A DNA stretch of 64,000 nucleotides from Cryptomeria japonica (taxonomy: Eukaryota > Streptophyta > Pinopsida > Cupressales > Cupressaceae): positions 151,944,113 to 152,008,112 of the forward strand of contig NC_081405.1 in the NCBI RefSeq assembly GCF_030272615.1, written 5' to 3'. Positions 1-10,764 of this stretch are shown here, piece by piece (the first letter of the stretch is position 1; every line of letters begins with the position of its first letter). The position numbers and the translations under genes are program-made. The notes below the pieces were generated by a model. That model had not been told where the DNA came from. It saw only the letters and a list, made by a program, of their open reading frames with translations, and did no database searches.

Positions 1-2
1 TT

Positions 3-2714
3 GGTAAGTCCTGTACAGCAGCCGAAAGAAATGGGATCCTGAAAAACATGAGAGATTTTCCAGATGTCATAGCATGGAGTTATGAAGATCTCAAGACTTA
101 TGACACTGCAATTATTACTCACACAATCCCTTTGAAGCCAGGAAGTAAGCCATTTAGGCAGAGGCAGAGACCAGTTAATCCTTTGTTGGAACCCCTAATA
201 TATCAAGAAGTTAAGAAACTGCTCTCAGCCAAGATCATCTTCCCGGTAAGACATTCGACGTGGGTCGCCAACTTGGTTCCTGTCAGAAAGAAAAATGGAG
301 AGATTAGATTGTGTGTTGATTTCAGAAATCTCAACCAAGCTTCAGAAAAGGACAATTATCCGCTACCGTCTCTAGATGAAGTGTTACAAATTGTCAATGG
401 GTCACAGATGATGTCTTTTCTAGATGGATACTCAGGTTATAACCAAGTTCTGGTCGAGCCCGAAGATTGACTAAAGACTGCTTTTACTACCAAGTGGGGA
501 ACATTTGTGTACAAGAGAATGCCTTTTGGACTCATCAATGCCGGGGCCACATTTCAGAGAGCCATGGATATCGCTTTCAGGGACTTAATTGGAAAATGCA
601 TTATTATATATATGGATGATATCACAGTTTTCTCCAGGCAAAGAGAAGATCATGTGGATGACTTAAGAAGAGTCTTCCAAAGATGCAGAAGATATGGTGT
701 ATCTCTTAATCCGAAAAAATGCATGTTCGGGGTAACAGAAGGAAAACTTTTAGGACATGTCATTTCAGAAAGAGGAATCTCAATCGATCCTGAAAGAGTA
801 AAAGCTATATCCACTATCAATTTACCCGCTAGCAAGAAGGAGCTTAAATCGTTCTTTGGCAAGATCAACTTTGTCAGAAAATTTATTACCGGATTTGCTG
901 AAATAATCAGACCTTTGAATGAGATGCTAAAGAAGGACGCAAAGATTGAATGGTCACCACAGGCCAAAAGGGCATTCGAGGAGATAAAGACAGCAATCGC
1001 AGAAGCGCCAGTATTGATCAGTCCTGATTACCTCAAGCCCTTCTATCTATATTCCTTTGCTTCTGACTACACTTGTGCTGCTATTCTCACCCAGAGAAGT
1101 GAAGAAAGGGACGAGAATCCAATTGCATTCATGAGCACCCCGCTGAAAGATGCAGAACTCAGGTATCCCAATATTGAGAAACAAGCATACGCACTGGTAA
1201 AGGCCGTTAAGAAATTCAGACATTACCTCCTAAGAGCCAAAATTTATGCAATAGTGCCAGATGCAGCGGTCAAGACTCTTCTCATGCAGAACGAACTAGG
1301 AGAAAGAAGAGGAAAGTGGGTCGCCATTATCCAAGAATTTGATATTGAAATCCAGCCCATGAAACTTGTTCGAGGACAAGCTCTGGCACAGACATTGGCG
1401 ATTGATGGACCAGGTTTAGTCCAGCAAATTTATGAGTTAGAGGATGTCACTCCCGATGAATGGTATGAGGATATCGTGACATACCTGCTTAACAACAAAT
1501 GTCCTACTCACATGACACCCACGCAGAAAAAAGCACTAAGAATAAAGTGTCAACATTATATGCTTCAAGGATCTGTTCTATATCGCAAGAATCATGAAGG
1601 GATATATCTGAGGTGTGTTGGCAAAGAGGAGGCCAAACAAATAATTGAACATTTTCATTCCAAATTTGGGACCGGACATGGAGCCAACCTCGCAACAGCT
1701 CATCAGATCCTGAGAGCAGGATACTACTGGCCTACACTTTTCAAAGATACGTTTAATCATGTCAGGACTTGCCACACATGCCAAGTCGCAGCCTTCAGAG
1801 AAAGAAATCCTACTATGCCACTGAATCCAGTGATTGAAGCTAGACCATTTGCTAAATGGGGAATGGATTTCATTGGTGTTATCAACCCCGCATCTTCGGC
1901 ACAACACAAGTATATCATCACAGCTACTGATTATTGTACCAGATGGTCGGAGGCACAAGCTCTCAAAGTATGCACTACTAAAGCTGTAATCAAATTCCTA
2001 GAGGAAAACATCATCACAAGGTTTGGATGTCCTTATGCGTTAGTTTGCGACAATGGCTCGGCATTCACATCATTGAGATTTTCGAATTGGGCTTTTGAAT
2101 ATGGAATAACCCTCAAATTTTCATCAAATTATTATCCTCAGGGTAATGGGTTAGCTGAGTCAACTAACAAGAACCTACTCAGCGTTATCAAGAAGCTGCT
2201 AGAAAGAAGTCCGAGAGAATGGCATACTCAGTTGAGATTTGCCCTATGGGCAGACAGAATCAGGACCAAGAACACATTAGGAATTTCACCTTATTTTTTG
2301 GTTTATGGCCAAGACCCAGTCTTCCCCATGCAACTCAGGATCCCGACCCTGAAGTTTATTCAGGAGTACATGGAAGACACTGATGCTGTTCAAGCCCGAT
2401 TGACACAGTTAATGAATCTGGAAGAGAAGAGAGACCAAGCATTGGAGAATTTCGCAAAACACCAAGGACTGGTGAAAAGATGGTTTGATCGGCAAGCTAG
2501 AGTTAAGGCATTCCCGATCTCAGATCTCGTCTTGTACTGGGACAAAGCACACGAGAAAAGGGGAGAACATGACAAGTTTGATAAGCTTTGGAAAGGCCCT
2601 TATCAAATTTCAGAGATTTTAGGAGAAAATGCATTTAGGTTGAAGACTTTAACTGGAGAAGACATCCCATTGCCTGTCAATGGGAGGTATCTCAAACATT
2701 ATTTCCAGTCCTAG
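3..2714 (+). pseudogene. Ty3/gypsy pol (RT, RNase H, integrase) of element F, one in-frame stop
   Basis: The frame is open from base 3 and runs off the left edge, so protease and gag lie upstream. Reverse transcriptase shows the FLDGYSGYNQ and YMDD catalytic blocks. RNase H follows, then an integrase with a zinc finger (H-x-H near GTGHG, CHTC), a DDE core (GMDFIG, CDNGSAF, NGLAESTNK) and a C-terminal GPYQISEIL motif. One TGA at 468-470 interrupts the RT in the PED-LKTAFTT block; the family normally has an arginine there, so CGA to TGA at a CpG explains it. The rest is uninterrupted for 735 codons, so this is a fairly young copy. The enzyme would copy and integrate the element in cytoplasmic particles and the nucleus. 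The clade is Ty3/gypsy, possibly Tat-like, but I cannot settle it by eye. Confidence 0.93.
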
Positions 2715-3681
2715 GATGCCCAAGGCCTTCCTTTGTACATAGTTAGTTTAGTTTGCTTTCGTGGTTTGTTTGCTTTTCTTTCGCTTTGGTTTGCCTTTCG
2801 CTTTGTTTTCGTTCTTAGTTTAGATGTTTTGTCTTAGGTTAGTTGTTTTGTCCTGAGGGGTATCCATTTGAAATTGGGTGATTTTGTTATGTAACGCTCT
2901 GACTTCTCACTAGATTGTTGGTTGCACTTGGACAATCATGAGGTCTTTTGGAATTACAAAGGGAGTTTCTTTTAGTAAAGCTTTGAGTCAGGACGTATTT
3001 GCAATGAAGCAAGATTAGTTTATTGAACTCACGTATTTTTGTCCTCCAGTTATTATATCTTTTCACACTTATAATCTCCGAGTCATTGTGTTCTCCAGGC
3101 AAAGCTGTGATCGGTGAAAAATCTAAAATCTGACTTCAGCGCCACCGCAGTCCTCAAACCCTAGTGAGCTTCGCTGCTCAAAAGCCAAAAGAATTGACGG
3201 AACTGAAAAGCAATATCAAAAGAAAAAATGAGAAAATGAAAAATGGGAAAAATCAAAAGAAAAGAAAATGAGCTGACAAAGAAATATCAAATTGGCTAAA
3301 GGGAATATACGAGTAACTCCATTGGGGCTATAGACGCCTGGCTGGCAATGGAGCAATGTTCTTGAGCTTGCGGCGATAAGCTCGTCGGGACTATGGACGT
3401 CTGACTGGCAACGAGGCTCTATCCAGGATGCTTTTGGAGTACAGATAAACTACGTAGCTTATCACAGGGGAACCTGGAGATCATGATTGTCTTGTCGAGG
3501 GGAATTAACTCATTTGCACACACATGGGTAACTGTGGACTTGATACTTTGTCTCAATATGATGGTCTCTTCTTGTAAGTGTTTCTTAACTCCTAGTTTTG
3601 TTAAGGGAGGTCTTCCGAGTTTTCTTCAAGAAAGATTGATTCCCAAATGTTTTTTCAACATTTCTCAGTGGTGTCGCCAGA
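2715..3681 (+). other. 3' non-coding spacer of element F
   Basis: No ORF of note. The stretch holds T-rich runs just after the pol stop and an imperfect internal repeat (3325-3420) in which a GGGxCTATxGACG block is followed by CTGGCAA twice. It separates pol from the giant 3' LTR. No clear polypurine tract sits immediately before the TGTTG at 3682; the adjoining bases read GTGTCGCCAGA. Confidence 0.6.
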
Positions 3682-4115
3682 TGTTGTGACCATTTCACAC
3701 ATCGCCCCATTAAAATGGGGACCCCCTCTTTTTGCTTGGTTTTGCCTGTTTCTCTCTCTGCTTTTAGGGTTTTGAGTCGTCTGGATTAGGGTTAGGCCTT
3801 AGGGTTTCCGTTTTGATGATTTTAAGCCAGAGTCCAATCCAATTTTGAGACTTGTTGAGCATCCTCGCGTAGATGCAATTTTTGAAATAAGGTAAATTGT
3901 CAGGGGTCAAGTGAGTTGGTCTAAGTTCAGTCAGATTTTGAATGCAAATCCGAAATTTTGCCTAAGTGTTGATCATGGAATTGTGAATTTTTTGTGATTT
4001 TGACCAAATTTTTGAAATTTTGATAATTGATCCCAGGCATTGGAAATAGCTTAATTTTGCCTTGTCAAGTGGTTAAAACTCTAAAATCTTGATATTTTGG
4101 CCTAGGGAAGCAAAA

Positions 4116-6058
4116 TCGCTCCTGTCCCTCAGCCAGGGACCAGGGCGAAAGTGGTATTTTATGCATCTTGGTTATTAATTTGTTTTATTTGTCTTATGCA
4201 GGGTCGCCAGGAGATGCAGTTGAACGTAAATTGGAACCTTTGAAGATTTTGAGATTTGAAAATGGCGAATTTTTGAAGTTTTAGGACAATTCGCTCCTGT
4301 CCCTCAGTCAGGGACCAGGGCGAAATGTTTTGTCTGGACCATTTTGACTTCATTTTGATCAAGCTAAAACGTCAAGGACGTGATGAAAGATGGAATAAAC
4401 GTGATGTAACGCCAGGACTTAGTCATTTGCAACAAAAGTTGAACATTTGCCCTCAAGGACAAAAATCGCTCGTGTCCCTCACTGAAGGACCGGAGCTTGT
4501 TTCTCAAAATTTTACTGTCCTTGCAGGATCAAGACGATTTTTGGATTGGAAGAGATAAAGGGAGGCATGTTCTGTCCATTGAATATAATTTGAAGAAATT
4601 TGCAAACAAGGAAATGTGCCAGGAACAAAAATCGCTCCTGTCCCTCACTGAAGGACCGGAGCTTGAAATCCAAAATTGCCTTGTCCTTGAAAGATTTGAA
4701 TGATTTCGCGATTTGAGAAGAACAAAGGAGGTACGTCCCATCAATTGAATATAACTTGAAAGTGCCATCATGAGGAAAATTGGCCCTAGAAGCAAGTTCG
4801 CTCCTGTCCCTCAGCCAGGGACCAGGGCGAACTTTAATAGTAGCTCCCGTCCCTCTTCCAGGGACCAGAGCGAATTTCCTTATAAGGCAAGTTTTGGGCA
4901 AAGATCAAGTGAAGATTAAGTTTGAGGAAAGCAAAGAAGGTGTAACGAATCCATTAAAGACAAATTGAAGATTGCAAGACACCGAAGTGAGGCCCATATT
5001 TGCCTAGGCGCTCCTGTCCCTCAGCCATGGACCAGAGCGATTTCTTCCTTAAATCAATTTCTCACCAAGTTTAAACAAATTCCATGCCAAGGATGAATGA
5101 AAGGACACATGACGAGTCCGTTGAAGATTGTTTTAAACATTGGCAAAGTGTGATTGAGCTTACAAATGCAAATTCGCTCCTGTCCCTCAGCCAGGGACCA
5201 GGGCGAAATATTAGTTATGTTGCCTTCCTTCCAAGTTTAAAGTCATTCCAAGTCAGGGTACAAGGAAGCAATGATGTTTGGAATGCCTTGACAAAGAATG
5301 AAGTTACAAAGACCGCCAAAGATGAAGGATTTGCACTATATGCCCAAGTTCGCTCCTGTCCCTCAGTCAGGGACCAGAGCGAAATCTCTAGGTGTGCTTA
5401 AGTTTTGAATGTCAATCTCGTTTCATACGTTCAAGAAGGATCAAAGGACATCGTTTTACACTGTGAAGGCAATTGCGAGTTGATAGGAACAAGAATGAGC
5501 CCAAGACACCAAAGATCGCTCCTGTCCTTCAGGCAAGGACCAGGGCGATATTCACTAAGTTGGCCATTTCTCTCAAAAACCACGTCAAGGCAAGGTCAAA
5601 TCAAAGTCACGCAAGGTCGAAGATGTCTTTGGGAAGATGATAAGCAAGGAAATTAACGTCAAAAGGTGATCAACTTGAGCAAAGAAGCAAGTTCGCTCCT
5701 GTCCCTCATCAAGGGACCAAGGCGAAAATCACTCAAACATCAAATTTGCCTTGTAAAAAAACAATTAAAGTATGCGGGGAATGAATGGATAAAATCGTTA
5801 TTTGCCTTGAGATATAGATTGGTGATCAAAGAAACAAGGATCAAGGAGAACACAAAGTTCGCTCCTGTCCCTCATCAAGGGACCAGGGCGATATTGACCT
5901 TAAGAGGCATTCATCCACAAAATTGAATCAATCAAGCTCGAGATTCATAACAAAGATGCCAGTTTCAACGTAGAGATGGTGGTTTTGAACGTAGAAGGCA
6001 AGAGAATCAAGGCTAAAATGCTAATGCGCTCCTGTCCCTCTCCCAGGGACCAGAGCGA
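4116..6058 (+). repeat. Array of 13 hairpin motifs at about 166/176-bp spacing
   Basis: A 33-bp motif recurs at 4116, 4291, 4466, 4632, 4798, 4841, 5008, 5174, 5350, 5516, 5693, 5859 and 6026. Its left arm is TCGCTCCTGTCCCT and its right arm AGGGACCAGGGCGA, around a five-base loop. Intervals are 175, 175, 166, 166, 43, 167, 166, 176, 166, 177, 166 and 167 bp. The spacers between motifs are themselves related (for example a TTGAATATAA block before two of them), so this is an old tandem array in which the hairpin is far better preserved than the rest. It lies upstream of the LTR-internal TATA box. Confidence 0.9.
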
Positions 6059-6397
6059 TATGGTTTGTATTTTTACATCTCCCAAATTTTGGCGCCAATG
6101 AATTTTTGAATTTTATTAAATGCTAAAAATCGATGAAATTTGAAATATTTAATTAAGTTAGCATTTAAAAAAAAAAATAGCGCATGAACATTTATTAATT
6201 AATTTTGCCTTTTGGAAAATCGAAAAATTAATTATGAAGGCATTAAATTAATTAATTATTAATTTAATAATAAACTAGGGCGCTTGGGTTTTATTTTCTA
6301 TATTTTGCAAAGTCGGCCCTTGATTTTTATTGAAAAAATTGTTTTAAATTGCTTTAATTTCCAAAGTCGGCCTAGAGGGGATTGAGAGGGTGAGCAC

Positions 6398-6405
6398 CTA
6401 TAAAG
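6398..6405 (+). promoter_or_regulatory. TATA box ahead of the LTR-embedded gene (copy 1)
   Basis: CTATAAAGG lies about 550 bp before the ATG at 6952. The complete copy has TATATAAA at the matching place (31010-31017, minus). In both copies TGTAG|G directly precedes the ATG by about ten bases, which looks like a 3' splice site, so a leader intron is plausible. Confidence 0.55.
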
Positions 6406-6951
6406 GAAGGGTAAGCTATTACATTTCAAATCATCATTTAACATCCATTTGCATGCGATTTGGAGAAGACAAGGGAGTGCGAAATTATCATTAATGAGGT
6501 GTGTGAATTGTGTTTAAGAGTGCGAATTTCATCAAGGATACAAGGTGCGAACATCATTAAAAGGGAGTGCGAACTTGGATTGGAGTTGAGCGAACTTGCC
6601 ATCATCACGTTGAAGACCCCAAAGGTGGCCAAATTGCTAAGGAAGACGTTCGCTTGAAGAGGATCGCGTTGAAGTCATCAAACATCGATTTTTTTTGCCT
6701 AGGCGAATTTCTTAATTTTGCATTTTAGAGTTAGCTCTCAAGAGAGGTATGGCGAAGTCTTCCCTTGTCTTGAATTTTTGATATTGATCTTAAATTTTGA
6801 ATTTTGAAATTTTGAAATTCCATTAGCTTAATCGTTTTTAGGAAATGATAACTCAAAGACTTATCATGAAGTTTCCTAAATATAATCTCTAATCTATATT
6901 TTTATATTGCAAAATCTATTTCTTATTATGAAATGTTGTGTAGGTATTACG

Positions 6952-7333
6952 ATGGCAACCCCGAAGGCGAGAGCATCCACCAGTCGTCCAGCCCTCATGA
7001 AGGAGGATCGAAGTTGAGACAGATGTGGATTTGCAAGAATTGGAGGAAAGAGTTAAGGTCATCTTTTGCAAAGATGAAAATGTTATTACAGATGAGCAAC
7101 GGGACCAGATGTTTGCTACCATGCTCCTGATTGAGAAGACCAAAGAACTTGAACCTGAATGGGACGCTGCTCTCCTCAAGGCTTTCGATCAGATCATCCA
7201 CTTGGAGGAACGAATGAGGAATCTTCCCGAGATTCCAATTGCTGAGATCGAAGGAATCGTATCAAGATTCATTGCATATGCTAAAAAGGAGCATTGGAAA
7301 GGGAATAAGATTCTAGAAGAAAGGTTGTTATAG
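6952..7333 (+). pseudogene. Deletion-fused remnant of the LTR-embedded gene (copy 1)
   Basis: The ATG at 6952 opens a frame that begins MATPKARASTSR, matching the N-terminus of the minus-strand gene at 30518 (MATPKVGGATSR). After 21 codons the sequence jumps to the C-terminal region: from about 7020 it reads VDLQELEERVKVIF and on to a stop at 7331-7333, matching the far end of the complete copy. The join is out of frame (TGA at 7016-7018) and falls at a GGATC/GATC string present at both parental positions, so the missing 2.8 kb was probably lost by microhomology joining or template switching. The product would be non-functional. Confidence 0.85.
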
Positions 7334-7445
7334 ATGACATGGCACCTTAATTCTCATTGGTCTATGTCTCCTAGATTTTTGTGCCAAAATTTAATATTTG
7401 GCTATGCATTTAATATTGTTCAGTAAAAAGGGGACTATTTGTAAT

Positions 7446-7535
7446 AAACCCTAATTAGGGTTTAGGTGTTATAATCTTGGCCATTGATCTTCTTTTGATC
7501 TGGACCGTTCATTGTAATTGAGGATGCTATTTATA
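7446..7535 (+). promoter_or_regulatory. U3 promoter: palindromic double telo-box plus TATA box (copy 1)
   Basis: AAACCCTAATTAGGGTTT (7446-7463) is a perfect 18-bp palindrome made of two telo-box cores. TATTTATA follows at 7528-7535. The distance from palindrome to TATA is 65 bp, identical in the copy at 26734-26823. AATAAA at 7695-7700 then gives the usual U3-R-U5 order. Telo-boxes are known plant promoter elements; their role here is inferred. Confidence 0.7.
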
Positions 7536-8394
7536 CCCTCATTTCTTTTCATTTTAATATACATAGATAGATAGAGAGAGAGAAGAAATTAGTGATTAGA
7601 GATTAGCAATTTGATAGAAGCAAGTATTTTGTAGCAAGATTGAGCTTTGAAGAAGGAATTTCAAACAATTGTTGTTCATGATGGCTTTGAGATCAATAAA
7701 ATATTGAAGTTATGGTGTTTTATTGCAATTCTTGTGGTTATCTTCATGGTTGTTCGTTTTCTTGAATCATTCTCAATCAAAGTAGTGTTTTAATTTGAAG
7801 GACAAAGTGTTGGACTTGATCGTCGGTGAGGTTCACTTTCCAAACCACTAGCTTCTTGCTGATTGTAGGAACGCCTTGCGTGGTCAACTGGATCAACTTG
7901 AATCACTTAAACTTTTCAATCATTGTTGTATCTTGGACATGTGCCTTTGTGGTAGTGTTTATGATCCTTGATGAATTGAAAAATCATTTGTTACCTTAGA
8001 AGATCGCATCAATTTCAATTGAGTTGTTACTTTATGGCAATATTGAAGTTGGTAGAAACTTGCCAAGTCTCGTCCACATTGAGTCATTCTTAGGATTAGA
8101 TTAGACTTTATCTCTTGCAAGCCCTACTCTTTTGATCTTTTTGAGAACTTGTTAGTATTAGGAGATCCTATTCCTGCAGTTCGGATTTGACGTAAGACCC
8201 CTTGATGAAACAGCAATCACAACGACCACTGGTGCTTATCCACACGTAGAGACCCTACTTAAAAGAACATTGAAGTCACCCTAACTGATCCTTCTTGCGA
8301 TATCTTCAGCAGTTAGAGATTTTATTCAAGAGAGGATAAGGTACCCTTGGGTATTTTATTCTGTGTATGATTGTGTACAAAATACACGTCAACA

Positions 8395-10397
8395 AGGCCC
8401 CATCAGGTCATGACTTCAGTGGGCCATTGCTAGAGAAAGCTGTGCAAAATACACAAGGTGTGGTTGATGATTAGAAAAGGTATTGGAAGAGAAAAGGATG
8501 CAGCATTTTATCTAATGGATGGACAGATGGACGGAATAGGACTTTTCTCAACTTCTTGGTGGCTTCAAATGATGCAATGGTATTCATAAAGTTTGTTGAT
8601 GCCTCAAATGAAATAAAAAATGCAGAGACTTTGTGTAATCTGTTGGATGGTGTGGTTCGGGAAGTTGGAGTTGAGAATGTTGTCCAAATTATCATGGACA
8701 ACGCAGCTGCATATGTATCTGCAGGTAGAATGCTTATGGAGAGGCATCCTTCGATTAAATGTAGTCCTTGTGCTGCACATTGCTTGGACTTGGTGCTAGA
8801 GGACATTGGGAAGATTGGATGGGTGAAGAAGGTGGTTGAAGATGCAAAAAGTGTCACAAATTCATCTACAACCATACTTGGGTGCTTGCTTTGATGAGAA
8901 AACACACAAATGGCAAGGACCTTGTGCAACCTGGAGTGACACGATTTGCTAGCCACTTCATCACTTTGCAGAGCATTCTTAGTGCCATTCCTCATCTTAA
9001 GCAGATGTTTGTGTCAGATGCTTGGTTGGGGTCTACATACTCCAAAAGACCTGTAGCAGAGAAGATTGTGAGCATTGGTTTTGATGAAGGGTCAATAAAA
9101 GTGGAGAGGAGTTGACTGCGGTAAGTAACAAACACAAAAGTAAAGTTTATACAATCTTGTCTATTTGCTGATTTTATTTTTTAGGGGTTGACTTTGTACT
9201 AATTTAAAATTTGTTTTCATTTTTTTAGGTGACAGAACCTTTGGTAAGGGTTCTTCGTATGGTGGATGGAGAGGGCATGCCAATGGGTTTCATTTATGAG
9301 GCCATGGATAGGGCCAAAGAGGCCGTTTCACATTACTATCGTGGAAATACAAGAATATGTGAAATCCTTTGGCGCATCATTGATCGTAGGTGGACAAACC
9401 AACTCCACCAACCGATACATGCCTTTGCCTACTTTTTGAACCCGAAATTCTACTTCTCTAATTCATTTAGGGCTGATGAGGAGGTCATGGCAGGTGTTAT
9501 TACATGCATTGATAAGATGACACCTGATCCTGAGTTGAGAGACAAGGTTCTTGATGAGTTGGAGGTGAGATTTGACATTTGCAATTGCTCTATCTTTATT
9601 TATGAATTCGGAAATGTTCATTATTGAATTTGAGTTTGACACTTTGACTATCTAGTATCTATTTCTGAATTTGGAAATGTTCATTGTTCAAGATCTACAA
9701 AAGTGCAGAGGGGAGACTCTTCTCATCACAACTAGCAATTGATAGGAGAGGAAAACAACAACCAGGTAAAAAATTTAGTAACTTAGTTCAATAGTGCAAG
9801 AAAAAACCTACAAACTTGATTGTTACATTTTTTTCTCAATTCTAATATTTCTAAATGTTTTTTGTAGATTTATGGTGGGAGAATTATGGTGCCAGCACGC
9901 CTAATCTTCAAAAGATAGCTATCCGTGTTTTGTCTCAGCCATGCAGTGCTTCTGGGTGTGAACGAAATCGGAGTGTCTTTGAGAGCATTCACACAAAGAA
10001 GAGAAATAGATTGTCACAAAAGCGGCTCAATGATCTAGTATTTGTTTGGTACAACCTTGGCCTTCGAGTTAGACAGGTGGAGGGTGTTTCACATGAGGCC
10101 ATTGACTTGGATGAAATTGATCCATATGGTGATTGGACCATGAATGAACAAAATGATGGTGATGATGTCCTCCTTACCGAAGAAGAAATTGCAGAAATAG
10201 AGAGAGGAGCAGCACAAGATGCAGAAGGAGCAAGATTGGATGAAGATGAGGACGAAGATGAGGATGATGATGAGGACTTTGACTTTGAAGAAGAATCATC
10301 TCACCATTTAGATACCACAGCACCCACTGCTACTACTTCTAGCTCAAGGCCTGAAAAATTGAGCTATATTAGGAAAAATACAAAGAGGAAGATGTAG
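8395..10397 (+). pseudogene. hAT-family transposase, 5' half missing, spliced
   Basis: Coding sequence begins at the first base after the giant LTR (frame reading APSGHDFSGPLLEKAV) and contains the DUF659-type core (GCSILSNGWTDGRN, then a DNAAAYVSAGRMLM block and CAAHCLDLVLEDIGKIGW) and the C-terminal hAT dimerisation domain (CSASGCERNRSVFESIHTKKRNRL). Three introns fit GT-AG rules and phase: 9121-9228, 9566-9692 approximately (the donor may be 9565) and 9766-9867, giving exons 8395-9120, 9229-9564, 9693-9765 and 9868-10397. The C-terminus is very acidic (EDEDEDEDDDED). A stop near 8473, a one-base deletion near 8860 and a frame change near 9100 make it inactive. The N-terminal BED zinc finger should lie upstream of the window because F split the gene. 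Confidence 0.9.
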
Positions 10398-10764
10398 TCT
10401 TCTCTTTGGTTTGTTCATTCACATTGTTGTTTTTCACATTTGGAGTTGGACTTGGACATATCATTATATGTAATTTTGTGAACATTTATATACTTATGCT
10501 GCCATTATACATTTTAGAGTTGAAAGTTGAAACTTGAATATGCTGCAAATTGCAAAACTTGAATATGCTGCCATGAATGATGAAATTTCAAATATTGCGT
10601 GTTTGTAGATCATATGACATGTGTAATGTTTCAATTATGGCACTTATGTTCTCTAAATGCATTAATTTCTTTATGTTTTTTTTGTAAAACTATGGTTTTT
10701 TTTTTGTCGAGTCTTTCGCAAGTCTTTCACGAATCCGAGTCCGAGGCGAGTCCGAGATTTTCAA
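10398..10764 (+). other. 3' untranslated and terminal part of the hAT element
   Basis: No ORF. The last 60 bp contain repeated CGAGTC/CCGAG strings (10708-10757) of the kind found near hAT ends. Homology to the giant-LTR gene resumes at about 10765, so the element end lies here. The matching left end and 8-bp target duplication are outside the window. Confidence 0.6.

Larger units (their letters stand above)
3682..8394 (+). mobile_element. Giant LTR, copy 1 (3' LTR of element F, internally deleted)
   Basis: The unit starts TGTTGTGACC and ends CAACA, the same ends as the complete copy at 25858-34193, and lies directly downstream of F pol in the same orientation, so it is read as the 3' LTR of F. 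In order it holds a CCCCATT/AATGGGG hairpin near the start, the hairpin array, a TATA box, a deletion-fused remnant of the LTR gene, a telo-box/TATA promoter, a polyadenylation signal (AATAAA 7695-7700) and about 700 bp of U5. The 4.7-kb length is shorter than the 8.3-kb copy mainly because most of the gene is missing. The base after CAACA is already hAT coding sequence, so F inserted into that gene. The expected target duplication is AGGCC. Confidence 0.8.

Noticed and set aside
4325-5926. Short plus-strand ORFs across the hairpin array
   Set aside because: They are open only because each repeat reads LLSLxQGP-like in one frame; spacers diverge freely and no frame crosses the array.
4116-6058. 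CRISPR array
   Set aside because: Repeats are regularly spaced, but the spacers are about 135 bp, related to one another, and lie in a plant retroelement LTR with no cas genes.
7446-7463. Interstitial telomere repeat
   Set aside because: Only two telomere-like units in inverted order, at a fixed distance from a TATA box in two copies; a promoter element explains it better.
8471-8995. Minus-strand ORF of 174 codons
   Set aside because: Antisense of the hAT transposase core, which has clear family motifs on the plus strand.
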